Below are positions 49,701 to 58,572 of a stretch of 64,000 nt of DNA, one piece after another. The translations under genes were made by a program, and so were the position numbers. Within the stretch, counting starts at the first letter, position 1, and each line of letters begins with the position of its first letter. Source of the DNA: Aureococcus anophagefferens (lineage: Eukaryota > Sar > Pelagophyceae > Pelagomonadales > Pelagomonadaceae); contig NW_008705603.1 in NCBI RefSeq assembly GCF_000186865.1, positions 102,066 through 166,065 of the forward strand, written 5' to 3'. The notes below the pieces were generated by a model, which did not search any database, was not told the DNA's origin, and saw nothing but the letters and a program-made list of their open reading frames with translations.

Positions 49701-50112
49701 GGCCGCGCGCGGCCGCGGCCGCGACGGCGTCGTCACAGGCGTGGGTCTCCACGTCGTCGAGGAGCAGCGCGTCGACGCGGTCGAGGATGCCGTCGAGGGC
49801 GCCGCCGAGTAGCGTCGTCGCCGTCGTCCGCAGCAGGTCGACGCGGCCAACGATCGACGCCAACGGTGGGCCGCCGCAGGCTTCCGCCCGCTCGATGAAG
49901 AAGCGGTGGTAGCCATCCTCGACGCGCTCGTCGTCGCAGGCGAGGCGCACGACGAAGACGTCGTCGTAGCCGGGACAGTGCGCCTCGGCGTAGAGCGACT
50001 TGGATCTGGGGACGTCTTCGGTAGCGATCCATAATCTTGCCGTCTTCGGGATCTGCACATCGGCGCCGCGCGCGACGGCGGCGAGTAAGACGAGCAACGG
50101 TCGCATCGTCAT
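46703..50112 (-). CDS. FkbM-like/GT-like/2OG-oxygenase multidomain protein
   Basis: Two exons, 50112-49360 and 49270-46703; the 89-nt intron (GTCTGG...TTCGTAG) joins in phase to give PNRAW-VCFSDGAAFC, for 1106 aa. Signal peptide MTMRPLLVLLAAVARGA. Residues about 20-250 align with the FkbM protein at 58.6 kb (ARLWIATEDVPRSKSLYAEA, GYDDVFVVRL) but lack a clean SAM-binding motif. Residues about 295-345 and again near 740-790 hold beta/helical Cys segments (CGAACREAQLAANIE). Residues about 416-735 are GT-like: VAVLFVGEVRLRD, VKTRTDLDFHPPY, LTALRWRWLHVPE. The last 270 residues are an Fe(II)/2OG oxygenase, with HxD in EAPHLDGPGTQAFSCLLYAR, GGGLELYENF, and the distal His and Arg in RAAVHASEPSAGDL and RRFLLYRA. 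Such fusions would glycosylate and hydroxylate one substrate; this is inferred. Confidence 0.8.
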
Positions 50113-50224
50113 CTAGCGTTGCATCACCGTCGAGAGGCTGCCTGTTTGCATCTTACAAACCTGGCTTTTGCAAACACAAGCCGGCCTACGGCAAGGATTA
50201 CTATTACTATTGTAATAGTCTAAA

Positions 50225-50545
50225 ATTAGGGAAATTACTATGTTGGAACCAATAAGGGTGTATATATACTATGATGGAAACAAGTATGGTATGAAATGCT
50301 ATGATGGAACCAATCGCTAATCATGAATATGCATGAAGTCTAAGTTCATGACATGGTACGGTTCCATCGCTCTCTCGATATTGGTTCCATCATACATATT
50401 AACTCATATTGTTTCCATCATACATATGAGGATATTGATTCCATCATGCATATCCGAGCGTATTGGTTCCATCTCGCTTTATGCAATATTAAGTATTGGT
50501 TCCATCATACATATCCGCGGGTATTGGTTCCATCTTGCTTTCTAG
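50225..50545. repeat. inverted arrays of GATGGAACCAAT / ATTGGTTCCATC
   Basis: Left of about 50325 the word appears as GATGGAA(A/C)CAA; to the right it appears inverted as TTGGTTCCATCATACATAT at roughly 35-bp spacing, six or more times. The whole is AT-rich and forms an imperfect palindrome around ATGAATATGCATGAAG. Confidence 0.85.
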
Positions 50546-50928
50546 GGCGCTATGGTGCACTGATGTATCACAGTGGCAGGTCAATACACGTTCTCCAGGG
50601 GGATGCTCGGCGGTCGGAATGGTTCCATTTCGAGGCAGCATTTAACTGGCAGACTCACATGCTCGACCTGTCAGCCAATGGTAGTTTCTGGCGGCTTCCT
50701 TTCTCCGCGTATCCGCTATCATCCGTCTACATTCGCAACGTTCGTGGCGCTGGAACGTCGTCTGCTGCCTCAGACTTTGGAGACATAGAGGTAGACTACT
50801 GTCGGATGTCAGACCAATGGGATAAGTTCAACGAGCTTGGCGAAGTCCTCCCCTACTCGTGGTACATTAGGCGGTTGCTCTACCCCTATGACCCTGCCCC
50901 TCGCGACGCGATGCGGCCTACCTTGTAA
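50546..50928 (+). CDS. LamG-like domain fragment, F-box-associated type
   Basis: The frame GRSIHVLQGDARRSEWFHFE, AAFNWQTHMLDLSANGSFWR, LPFSAYPLSSVYIRNVRGAG, then DFGDIEVDYC resembles the W-x-H-x-E..F-W..Q...L.V.G jelly-roll found C-terminal to F-boxes in stramenopile proteins. The frame is open back to an ATG at 50353 inside the repeat array, which is unlikely to be the true start. GC is lower than in neighbouring genes. Ends at a TAA (50926-50928). Confidence 0.5.
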
Positions 50929-50958
50929 CACGTCGATGTCACGTCGCTTGTCGGGGAA

Positions 50959-50980
50959 GGGGGGGGGGGGGGGGGGGCTC
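50959..50980. repeat. poly-G run
   Basis: About 20 consecutive G residues; a prospective G-quadruplex and a likely place for sequencing slippage. Confidence 0.9.
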
Positions 50981-51118
50981 CAGAGGCTGCGCGACGCGAT
51001 GGAGTAGTTGCAGATGTAGTCTGTGATCTGCCTCCGGGTGCTCTGGGCCTCGCGCGGCTCGGCCGCGGGCTCCGGCGCGGCGGCAGCGAGCGCGGGAGCC
51101 GTCGCCGCTGGTGCAGGA

Positions 51119-51463
51119 TCAGGGATTGGTGTGGCAGGAGTGAGACAGGCCCGACGCCGGCGGCGGAGCTTTCGAACGTGTACGAAGCCATGTGCAAATG
51201 CGGTTCTCCAGCTCATCGTTCGAGACGAGCCTCTCGTCTTGGAGCCCCTCGTCTTGGAGCTCTGCAATGCTCTCGATGCCGAGCTGGATCAGAGGCTCGT
51301 AGAAATGGCCCATGCTCAGCTCTTCCAGCAGTTTCTTCATCACGATTCTGGCGAAATATGGCTTCGCGGAGTTGGTCATCATTTGCAAATGTAGCACGTC
51401 CGCAAATTCGAGGTGGTCGAGTACGAGACCAGTGAGCTTGGTCCACATCTCGTTCACTGGCAC
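51119..51463 (-). CDS. F-box-like plus SAM-like protein, partial
   Basis: The minus frame EMWTKLTGLVLDHLEFADVL then HLQMMTNSAKPYFARIVMKK looks like a divergent F-box (L..LVL..LEF.D.L.LQ). It is followed by FYEPLIQLGIESIAELQDEG then DERLVSNDELENRI, a sterile-alpha-motif-like helix bundle. The first ATG in frame is at 51448; the frame opens earlier with GTG. The 3' end past CTWLRTR is unclear. It could be an adaptor of an SCF ubiquitin ligase, inferred from weak similarity. Confidence 0.4.
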   Translation of the reverse strand: MPVNEMWTKLTGLVLDHLEFADVLHLQMMTNSAKPYFARIVMKKLLEELSMGHFYEPLIQLGIESIAELQDEGLQDERLVSNDELENRICTWLRTRSKAPPPASGLSHSCHTNP

Positions 51464-51879
51464 GGCGCGGGGGTGCCCTCGAGGCTGCTGCGCAAGGCTG
51501 CGGTGTACGAGCGGAGCCCCGCTCGCCGAGGATTCATATCAAGACGGACCCTGCCGGCACAGCCCACATTTAGTTCGATTTATTTAGTTTTAGTGAGAAT
51601 TTCAAGACGGACCCCACGTGCACCGGCGCACGATCACGCCAGGGCGGACCACGTCGCGCTGATGCGCTGGCGATAGTTTCGGCCCGGCGACAGTAGGGGG
51701 GCAGCCGCCAGGGGCCTTGAGGGAAAGTGGCTGAGCATCGCCGCCATTCTCATCCCCGCCGGCCGCGTTTGCTTGCAGCAGCCTGCAGAACGGGAAAGCA
51801 GCAGAAACCACCATCCTCCCGGAGCGAAAAGCAGAAACAAAAGCAGCAGACAGGAAAGCAGCAAAAGCAAACTTCCTCC
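51464..51879. other. intergenic
   Basis: GGAAAGCAGCAGAAA-type short repeats at 51797-51875. No gene recognised. Confidence 0.45.
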
Positions 51880-52300
51880 TTGAGTGTGATCATCGTCGTC
51901 CTCGATGACCCTCCTCAGCTTCCTGAGCACAGCCCCCATCTTCCCCCTTGAGTGTGATCATCATCCTCCTCAGCCTGTTGAGGAAGGTTGAGTGTGATCA
52001 TCATCCTCCTCAGCTTCCTGAGCAGGAAAGCCACCAGCTTCCTCCAAGGTTGAGTATGATCATCATCCTCCTCAGCTTCCTGAGCAGGAAAGCCACCAGC
52101 TTCCTCCAAGGTTGAGTATGATCATCATCCTCCTCAGCTTCCTGAGCACAGCCACCATCTTCCTCCTTGAGTGTGATCATCCTCCTCAGCCAGCTGAGGA
52201 AGGTTGAGTGTGATCATCATCCTCCTCAGCTTCCTGAGCAGGAAAGCCACCAGCTTCCTCCAAGGTTGAGTATGATCATCATCCTCCTCAGCTACTTTGG
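51880..52300. repeat. minisatellite, about 60-70-bp degenerate unit
   Basis: Units built from TTGAGTGTGATCATCATCCT followed by CCTCAGCTTCCTGAGCAGGA and AAGCCACCAGCTTCCTCCA, repeated six or more times with internal deletions. Each unit contains the palindrome TGATCA and a small AGCTTCCTGAGCAGGA hairpin. Confidence 0.9.
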
Positions 52301-52359
52301 GATAGGCCGGGAAAGGAAAGAGAAAGGGAGGAGAGCCTCCTCAGTGGGGAAGGTCAGTC

Positions 52360-52440
52360 AGGGTGGCAGTAGGCTCAGTAGGCTGAGCCTATGGTCCTAT
52401 AAAGAGGAGAGTAGACCTTGAGGATAAGTTGAGGTATAAC
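52360..52440 (+). repeat. copia-associated repeat (possible LTR piece)
   Basis: GGCAGTAGGCTCAGTAGGCT to AGGATAAGTTGAGGTA, about 72 bp, recurs inverted at 59968-60042 directly after the copia RNase H remnant. Includes the palindrome AGGCTCAGTAGGCTGAGCCT. Confidence 0.75.
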
Positions 52441-52600
52441 TTGAGGGTAGAGGTAGAACTTGAGGGTAAGTTGAGGAAGAGTCAGGAAATAATCCTCGAG
52501 CGCAGCTATAGCAGGGTTAGAAAGTATTTAGGGGAAAGGCAGAATTTTGAGTGGCTCTGTACCAGCGAGCCACTAGGAAGGTACAAATCTCTCTATCTCT

Positions 52601-53734
52601 CTACTGCGCGAGGTCGTCGCCGTCGAGGCCCGCGCGGTAGGCCGGGAAGAAGGCCCCGGCCCGCGCCGCGAGGTCGACCACGTCCGTGTGCACCGCGCCC
52701 GCGCGGATCGCCATGAGCGCGTCGAACGCGCCCGGATCCAGCACGGAGGTGCCGAGCGTCCAGTCGAGGACGACGTCGCCGACGGCGCGCTTGAACGTCG
52801 CGAGCGCGTCGCCGGGCCGGAGGCCCCCGCCCAGGTGGAGCGTCGCGCAGCCGAGGGCCGCGCCGAGTCGCGCGGCGGCGTCGAGGATGGCGCTGGGCCC
52901 GGCGAGCGCGTAGCCCGCCGCGCGCGACCCCGAGAGGTGGTAGTGGAGCACGGCGCCGTGGCGGAGGAAGAGCGCCGCGGACACGAGCGACCCGTCCGCC
53001 GCCGTCGCCGTCGCATAGTAGCAGTCGCCGCGCGGGACCTCGGCGACCAGGGCGGCGTAGTAGGCCTCGTCGAAGTAGTAGAAGCGCGACGCGCTTCGCC
53101 TGTCCATCGTCTCCTCGTAGAGGTCGCGGAACGAGGCGACGTCGGCGGCCGTCTCGACGACGGACATGGCCACGGCGACGCCGCGCTTGCGCGCCTTGCG
53201 CACCTTGTTCCGGTGCTGCTTGGCCGCGCGGCGCCAGTAGCCGTCGGCGCCGTCCCGGAGGTCCGCGGCGATCGTCGCGACGCATCGCGTCGCGAGCGTC
53301 GCCGCCGCCGCCCCGTAGGCCGTCGCGAAGTGCGGGAAGAGCGGCGAGAAGCGCACGAACTCGGAGACGTAGCCGCGCTCGCGCGCCAGGGCCACGAAGG
53401 CCGCGCGGAACGCGGCCCAGTCGCTCTCCGTCGCGCCCGGCGAGGACCACGGCCCGGAGTAGCCGTAGGGCGACCGCAGGTCCCAGCCCACGCGCCGACC
53501 GCGTTGCAGCACGGGCCGCTTCGCGTAGGCGTAGGCGACGAAGGCCGGCCCGGCGCCGTCGGACGCGTCGTCGCGCCGCCGCCACAGGGCGAGCTCCCAG
53601 GCCGACGCGCCGGCCGCCAGCTCCACGGCGCCCCACGCCGGGCTGTAGTAGAGGTCCGGCCACGGCAGCGCCAAGGCCTTCGCGGCGTCGACGCTGTCGT
53701 AGCACGTCAAGCCGACCTCAGGGGCTGCCTCCAT
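52601..53734 (-). CDS. FemAB/GNAT-type acyltransferase
   Basis: A 377-aa intronless protein from ATG 53734, no signal peptide. The N-lobe has LALPWPDLYYSPAWGAVELA and WELALWRRR. The centre has YGYSGPWSSPG, then AAKQHRNKVRKARKRGVAVA, a basic helix typical of FemAB and Acetyltransf_6 (GNAT fold) proteins. The C-lobe has SFRDLYEETMDRRSASRFYY, SLVSAALFLRHGAVLHYHLS and TLHLGGGLRPGDALATFKRA, matching the acyl-CoA or aminoacyl-tRNA binding fold. FemAB-like enzymes transfer aminoacyl or acyl groups to amino sugars or peptides; the substrate here is unknown. A C-terminal fragment is at 34254-34596 and a diverged N-terminal one at 42057-42182. This gene is the intact reference for the transposon insertion site. 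Confidence 0.78.
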   Translation of the reverse strand: MEAAPEVGLTCYDSVDAAKALALPWPDLYYSPAWGAVELAAGASAWELALWRRRDDASDGAGPAFVAYAYAKRPVLQRGRRVGWDLRSPYGYSGPWSSPGATESDWAAFRAAFVALARERGYVSEFVRFSPLFPHFATAYGAAAATLATRCVATIAADLRDGADGYWRRAAKQHRNKVRKARKRGVAVAMSVVETAADVASFRDLYEETMDRRSASRFYYFDEAYYAALVAEVPRGDCYYATATAADGSLVSAALFLRHGAVLHYHLSGSRAAGYALAGPSAILDAAARLGAALGCATLHLGGGLRPGDALATFKRAVGDVVLDWTLGTSVLDPGAFDALMAIRAGAVHTDVVDLAARAGAFFPAYRAGLDGDDLAQ

Positions 53735-53828
53735 CGTGTGCCTTCTTCATGTATCGGCGAGGAGCGGCGCGACCGCGGGCGCGCTCCTCTGGATCCTGTT
53801 TGACGCCTACAATAGTACGTGGTTTGGA
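53735..53828. other. short intergenic spacer
   Basis: Promoter side of the FemAB-like gene. No element recognised. Confidence 0.4.
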
Positions 53829-54397
53829 GCGGCGTTGCAGTTTGCCCTTAATGTAACTTGAAGGGCAGTTTACCAAGGCGAGGCTTGAGGGGGGGAATTG
53901 GCCAAATTGGCCGGATTGGCCGCGTCGGACGTACGCCGTCGGACGGCAGCCAACCGCGATCGGACGATCGGACGAAGAGCCAACCGCGATCGGACAAGGA
54001 CGAGGCCATTGGACGAACCCGCGGCCATTGGACGCGACCCCCGGCCATTGGACGTAAAAGACATCCATTGGCTACGATCTCGCGACGTTGTGGGCAGCGT
54101 CTGGGGCAGCCCGCTCGCGAGCGGCGACGGCCCGGAGCGCGTCGATTCCATGGGAGTGGCCAACGCCGCCCTCCCACCCGCCCAAGACCTCGACGCCGAT
54201 GAACCAGAACTTCCGATCCGCGGACTGCCGCCGTTCTGCAGACATCGATCACTGCGACTGCGGCGCGCGTCCCCACCCGATTTTTGCAGCTCCGGATTTA
54301 TACGCCTTCACAGGACATGGGAACAACACATCATCTCTGTGCGGTCGCCCTACGGCTGACTTGGGTTCGAATTTCTCCCACGCGCGCGACGACGACG

Positions 54398-54453
<56 letters not shown>

Positions 54454-55096
54454 CGACCGACCGACCGACCGACCCCCAAAAGTAGGTTGCAAGGGCTTCG
54501 CCGGGGACCCGAAGGGACTCGCCCGGCACCTCCCCTAAGCCCCAATATTTTTTTTTTTTAATTTTACCCCCCGTACCCCGGCGCTCGAGACGGCCTCTCC
54601 GGCTGGTAGTCCTCGTACTAAGCCCGCGACGCCGCGCACCGTCGGTTTTTACGCGTCGGCCAGATCGGCGCGATCGGACGATCGGACGATCGGCCAGATC
54701 GGACGATCGGACGAAGCCCATCGGACGCACGGCCAATCGCCGTTGGACGTGGCCAATGGGATTCGGCCAACGCGGCCAATCCGGCCAATTTGGCCAATTC
54801 CCCCCCTCAAGGCGAGGCAGTGGGGGGAATCAAAATCGCAAAATCGTAAGGGGTTTGGGGTATTTCGGGTCCGCGGAAGGAGGGCTTCTGCAGGGCTTCT
54901 GGCACGTGGCATGGGGCGGGTCGCGCCCTCTAAGGCGTGGGCGGCGCGTCAGAGGTCCTCGGCGAGGCGTGAGCGGCGGTGTTGAGGTCCCTTTTGAAGG
55001 GCAGGCGGCTGTGTTGAGGTCCCTGTTGAAGTGCAAGGTTTCACGGTGAAGTCCAAGTTGAAGCGGCGTTTAGCATATCCCGCCGGCGGGATATGT
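53829..55096. mobile_element. palindrome-tipped MITE interrupted by the 926-bp transposon
   Basis: 53829-53884 matches the central part of the 503-bp MITE (TTGCAGTTTGCCCTTAATGT, ACCAAGGCGAGGC). 54811-55096 matches its right part, ending in the palindromic tip GGCGGGATATGTTA. The left TIR is missing. The 926-bp element lies between the two pieces. Confidence 0.88.
53885..54810 (-). mobile_element. 926-bp non-autonomous DNA transposon, copy 2
   Basis: Inverted copy of 34597-35522 with the same length and near-identical sequence. It is flanked by the perfect 8-bp duplication GGCGAGGC (53877-53884 and 54811-54818). Removing the element and one duplication restores the MITE sequence seen at 32.7 kb. 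Confidence 0.96.
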
Positions 55097-55098
55097 TA

Positions 55099-57564
55099 TT
55101 AAGTGGCGCCCAATCACCACAAACGGATATCACATGTGCACCGGGCGGGGGAGGTCGACGTCCTCGTTCCTCACCTCGTCCGTCGCGCAGTCGAGGGTCG
55201 TGATCTTCGCCACGCTCACAGACGCAGCAACGAAGGCTTCGACGTCGCCGACGGTGTCGTCCGGCTTGCAGAGGTCGACGCGCGACACGGACGCCGGGCG
55301 CGCGAGGTCACGAAGCGCGGCGAGCACGTGGGGCTTGAGCGTCGCGTCGCAGTCGGCCGCGGGCACGCCCGCGTCGTCGCAGGCGGCGCCGACGTCCCGC
55401 GACGCGTCGCGCGCGGACCAGAGCGCGCCCCCGCCGGGCACGGCGACGGCGAACGACCGCTGGGCCCCGCGCCATGTGAAGTGGAACGTCGCGCGGATCT
55501 CGCCGTCGGGCTGGACCTCAGCGTCATAGCCGTCGGCGGTGGCCGCGGCGACCGCCGCGTCGCGCGGCGGCGCGGCCAGGAGCGAGTCGCAGACTCGGCG
55601 CTGGACGCGCGTGTCCGCGCGCGGCCGGTTTTGCATGCTGTGCAGATGGGCGCTCCCCATCGCGCTCCAGCCCCAGAGGCCGCCCCAGACCGAGTGGGGC
55701 CTGGCGCCAAAGTCGCGGTTCGCGAATTCGAGGAGCGACTCGCCGGCTGCGGACGTCGCGACGTCGCCGCCCGCGAACCAGTCGTGGGCGCTCGCGTGGT
55801 CGCCCGACGCCAGCGTTGCGTGGAGCCGGTACGTGCAGGTCCCCCAGACCTGGGCGAACAGGGGCCACTTCTGGTCGACGGCCACCCCCCCGAGGAGGCG
55901 CCGCGCGGACGCCGGGAGCGCCAGGGCGCCCGCGTACCTCGACTTCAGCGTCGCGTCGCACGATGCGCAGAGGACACGCGCGTTCGCGTAGACCAGGAGC
56001 GCGGCCAGCGAGGCCTGAACGCGGCCGTCGCGGCGCCCATTTTCTCCTCGCGGCGGCGGCGGCGGCGCGAGCAGGAGCGGCGCGCTCGCGCCCAGGGCGA
56101 CGAGGGGGAACTCGAAGATCGCGAGCGCCCACAGGTTGACGCCGTGGAAGAGAACCAGCGCCGCCCCGACCGCGCGGCGCCGCACCAGGAGCAGCGGTCC
56201 CAAACCGAGCTCGAACAGAACGGCGCCGCGCGTCAAAACCCCCCCAAGCCTCGGGGGCATCGCGCGCGCGGCGCGGGCGCCGAGCGGCGCCGCGTAGACG
56301 GGCATCGATAGCGCCGCGCGCAGCGCGCCGCCCGTCCGCACCCACGCGTCGCGCCCGAGGCCGGCCTTCTCGGCGCCCGCGAAGGCGTGCGTGGCCCAGA
56401 TCTGGAAGAGGACGCCGACGGCGCCCGCGCTCGGCCCCGGGTCGTCGGGCGTGAGGGCGACCCAGAGCTGGACGAGCGCCGCGTACGCCCACTGCTTTCC
56501 CAGGCCGTGCGACTCGAAGCACGCGCGCTCCGACGAATGCAGCAACGCCCAGAGCAGGGTTTCCCGGAGCGGGCTCGCCGGCGCGTCCCTCGACGCCGAG
56601 ACGAGCTGCGCCGCGCCGAGCGCCGCCTGGAGCGCGTAGAGGACGTAGGACGCGCCCTCGACCTTGACGTCGTGGAGCGACACGTGGCCCACGGCGCCGA
56701 CGCGGCAGAGGCCCCCGGGGCCATGGAGCGCGTCGTGCAGGTTCGGCAGCAGGTTCCCGCGCGCGTCCAGCAACGCCGCGAAACCGCCCGTCGCGAGGAG
56801 CCAGCGCCGCGCGCCGCGCGGCAGCGAGAAGGCCCGCCGGAAGCGCGGGCACCGGTCTTCGACGCGGAGGTCGAGCGCGCGATCGAGCGCCGCGACCGCG
56901 GCGGCGACGGCGAAGCACGCGGACCACGCGACCATCCACAGGGTCACGTAGTCCTCGAGCGTCGACGGGAGGAGCGCCGCCGCTCCTGCCGGCGCGGCCT
57001 CGCCCGCGGCCTCGCGCTCGCCGGCGTCCGCCGTGGCGTCGGGCTCGGACCGCGCGGTGTCGTCGTCGTCCAGAGGCGCGGCGTCGTCCGGAGACGCGGC
57101 GTCCACGTCGGACGCCGCGGCGTCGCCATAGGGCGCGGCGTCGCAGGCGGCGTTCAGGCGCGCGTGCGCCTTGATGTACTCGACGGCACAATCGTCGTCG
57201 GCGCAGCCCATCTGGTCGAGGGGCAGCGCGAAGCGGGCCACGAACCCGCGCACGGCGGCGTCGAGCTCCGCATCGTCCGCGAAGGCGAGGCCTACGCCCG
57301 CGCCGTCGACCTGGATCGTGACCTCGCAGACCCGCGCCCGAGCGCCGACCGCGGCGTAGGCCAGCGCAGCGCGCGCGACGCGGCGCGTCATTCAGATGCA
57401 GCCGTCTCCGAGCTGCGGTACCCCCCCATCGAGGACACAGCCCGGTCCGAATTTTCGACGAGCGGCAGAGCTACTTGTAGTAGTTTCCGTCCACTTGGCC
57501 TTTCGTATCTCCCACTAGCCTGAGCTAAAGGAAGCAAGTAAAATCCTCCCTCAAGGGGAGGTTG
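55099..57564 (-). repeat. segmental duplication carrying HTTM copy C
   Basis: Inverted copy of 16579-19089 including flanks on both sides. Its 3' border touches the MITE tip at 55096. Confidence 0.9.
55130..57391 (-). CDS. HTTM-domain membrane protein, copy C
   Basis: A 753-aa intact protein, start ATG 57391. It has the same architecture as copy A: leader, Cys-pair segment (here CADDDC), acidic repeat linker, membrane segments, an HTTM core around FHGVNLWALAIFEFPL and a C-terminal Cys segment. It is 15 residues shorter because one acidic linker repeat is missing (AAPLDDDDTARSEPDATAD). Several changes are shared with copy B rather than A (VLYALQAALGAAQLVSASRD, ACFESHGLGK, GLGRDAWVRTGG), so B and C are closer relatives over that part. 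Likely functional. Confidence 0.85.
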   Translation of the reverse strand: MTRRVARAALAYAAVGARARVCEVTIQVDGAGVGLAFADDAELDAAVRGFVARFALPLDQMGCADDDCAVEYIKAHARLNAACDAAPYGDAAASDVDAASPDDAAPLDDDDTARSEPDATADAGEREAAGEAAPAGAAALLPSTLEDYVTLWMVAWSACFAVAAAVAALDRALDLRVEDRCPRFRRAFSLPRGARRWLLATGGFAALLDARGNLLPNLHDALHGPGGLCRVGAVGHVSLHDVKVEGASYVLYALQAALGAAQLVSASRDAPASPLRETLLWALLHSSERACFESHGLGKQWAYAALVQLWVALTPDDPGPSAGAVGVLFQIWATHAFAGAEKAGLGRDAWVRTGGALRAALSMPVYAAPLGARAARAMPPRLGGVLTRGAVLFELGLGPLLLVRRRAVGAALVLFHGVNLWALAIFEFPLVALGASAPLLLAPPPPPRGENGRRDGRVQASLAALLVYANARVLCASCDATLKSRYAGALALPASARRLLGGVAVDQKWPLFAQVWGTCTYRLHATLASGDHASAHDWFAGGDVATSAAGESLLEFANRDFGARPHSVWGGLWGWSAMGSAHLHSMQNRPRADTRVQRRVCDSLLAAPPRDAAVAAATADGYDAEVQPDGEIRATFHFTWRGAQRSFAVAVPGGGALWSARDASRDVGAACDDAGVPAADCDATLKPHVLAALRDLARPASVSRVDLCKPDDTVGDVEAFVAASVSVAKITTLDCATDEVRNEDVDLPRPVHM

Positions 57565-57797
57565 CAGTGAACCGCCTCCTAGGTGGTTGGGAAATGCTAT
57601 CATCTCCTATGCGCTAAACGCTCTCTGTAGCGCGAAAATGCCTGACTGCAAGTCAGGTGAAACTCCCCGGCTGGGGGAACGTTGGGGGAACCTCTCTGCT
57701 CCCCCGCAGCGAGTCGGGCGTGGCGACGGGCCACGACCGGGAGCTGGGTGAGAGTCGGGTGAGCACGCGAACCTGGTCTCGAACCCGACCTGCACAC
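57565..57797. other. intergenic
   Basis: CCTGACTGCAAGTCAGG at about 57640 is a perfect 7-bp-arm hairpin; it is not a tRNA (see rejected). No gene. Confidence 0.45.
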
Positions 57798-58100
57798 TCA
57801 CAGCGCGCTGTTTTTCCGGCTGCGTAGCTGAGCTGGCTTGCCCTCTGGCTCTCCGAGTCGGCCGGTGACGGCGTCCATGGTCCGGGCGAACCGATCGGGC
57901 GCCTCCGCCGCGGTCAGGCCGTTCGCCGGGTTCACCTCAGTGCCAACGTAGAGGATCTTGACGCCGTCGCAGTCGAGCATGTCGTAGCAGAAGCCCAGGT
58001 GCACGCGAATGTGCCGCGACTTCGACGTCAAATCGCGCTTGCGCATCGCGAAGACAACCGCCTGGTTGTCGCAATAGGGAACCTCTCTGGTCTCTTGTGA
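57798..58100 (-). mobile_element. Ty1/copia RNase H remnant
   Basis: The minus frame REVPYCDNQAVVFAMRKRDL, KSRHIRVHLGFCYDMLDCDG, VKILYVGTEVNPANGLTAAE, then FARTMDAVTGRLGEPEG ends at TGA. This is the C-terminal RNase H part of a copia pol protein (DNQ...K-SRHI-V...Y..T..N.A...T). Integrase and reverse transcriptase are absent upstream, so it is a remnant. Confidence 0.8.
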
Positions 58101-58572
58101 AAGTTGATTGCCCTGCTCAGCTGAACAACCAGCAGTTTTATTTAGCTGGATGATGATAGGTGGTCTAAACTCACTAAAGTTTCTCGTTACCCGAAACATA
58201 TTGTACTGCCGCAAATGCATTTTTTTTTTTTTTTCAAGTCGCTGCACATCGCTCGTCGTCACTTTCCACCTCAGGCTTCTGGATGAACATGACGAACATC
58301 TGCGTGTTGCGCGCGCGATCTTGGGATGTTGGGTTGAACGCGGCACCTGATGTCGCGGTATTGTCGGCGTGCTTCCTCGTCGGCTGTCGCCATCGTCGGG
58401 CGTCGAGGAGGGGGCTTGGGCCGCAGGTCAGGCCCAGGCGCGTCTGGGGTGGTCATGGCGCTAGAATGGCCATCCGATTCGCAAACTTGAACTGCACGCG
58501 GCGGCGCACATGGACGGTGGTGCCGAGATACGGTCAAGGGGATTAATTTGCACGCCCCCTTATCGATCGACT
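58101..58572. other. intergenic
   Basis: Contains an 18-nt T run near 58217-58235 and mixed sequence. A minus frame (MATADEEARRQYRDI) is too short to assign. Confidence 0.4.

Noticed and set aside
49312..50112. A standalone FkbM-like gene ending at the TGA near 49312
   Set aside because: A phase-correct 89-nt GT-AG intron joins it to the long downstream frame, which otherwise lacks an ATG and a leader.
51880..52300. Spaced repeats with TGATCA considered as a CRISPR or operator array
   Set aside because: Repeats and intervening sequence are both repetitive and degenerate; it is a minisatellite in a eukaryotic genome.
57636..57655. CCTGACTGCAAGTCAGG looked like a tRNA-Cys anticodon arm
   Set aside because: The stem is 7 bp with a 3-nt loop, and no acceptor, D or T arms can be drawn around it.
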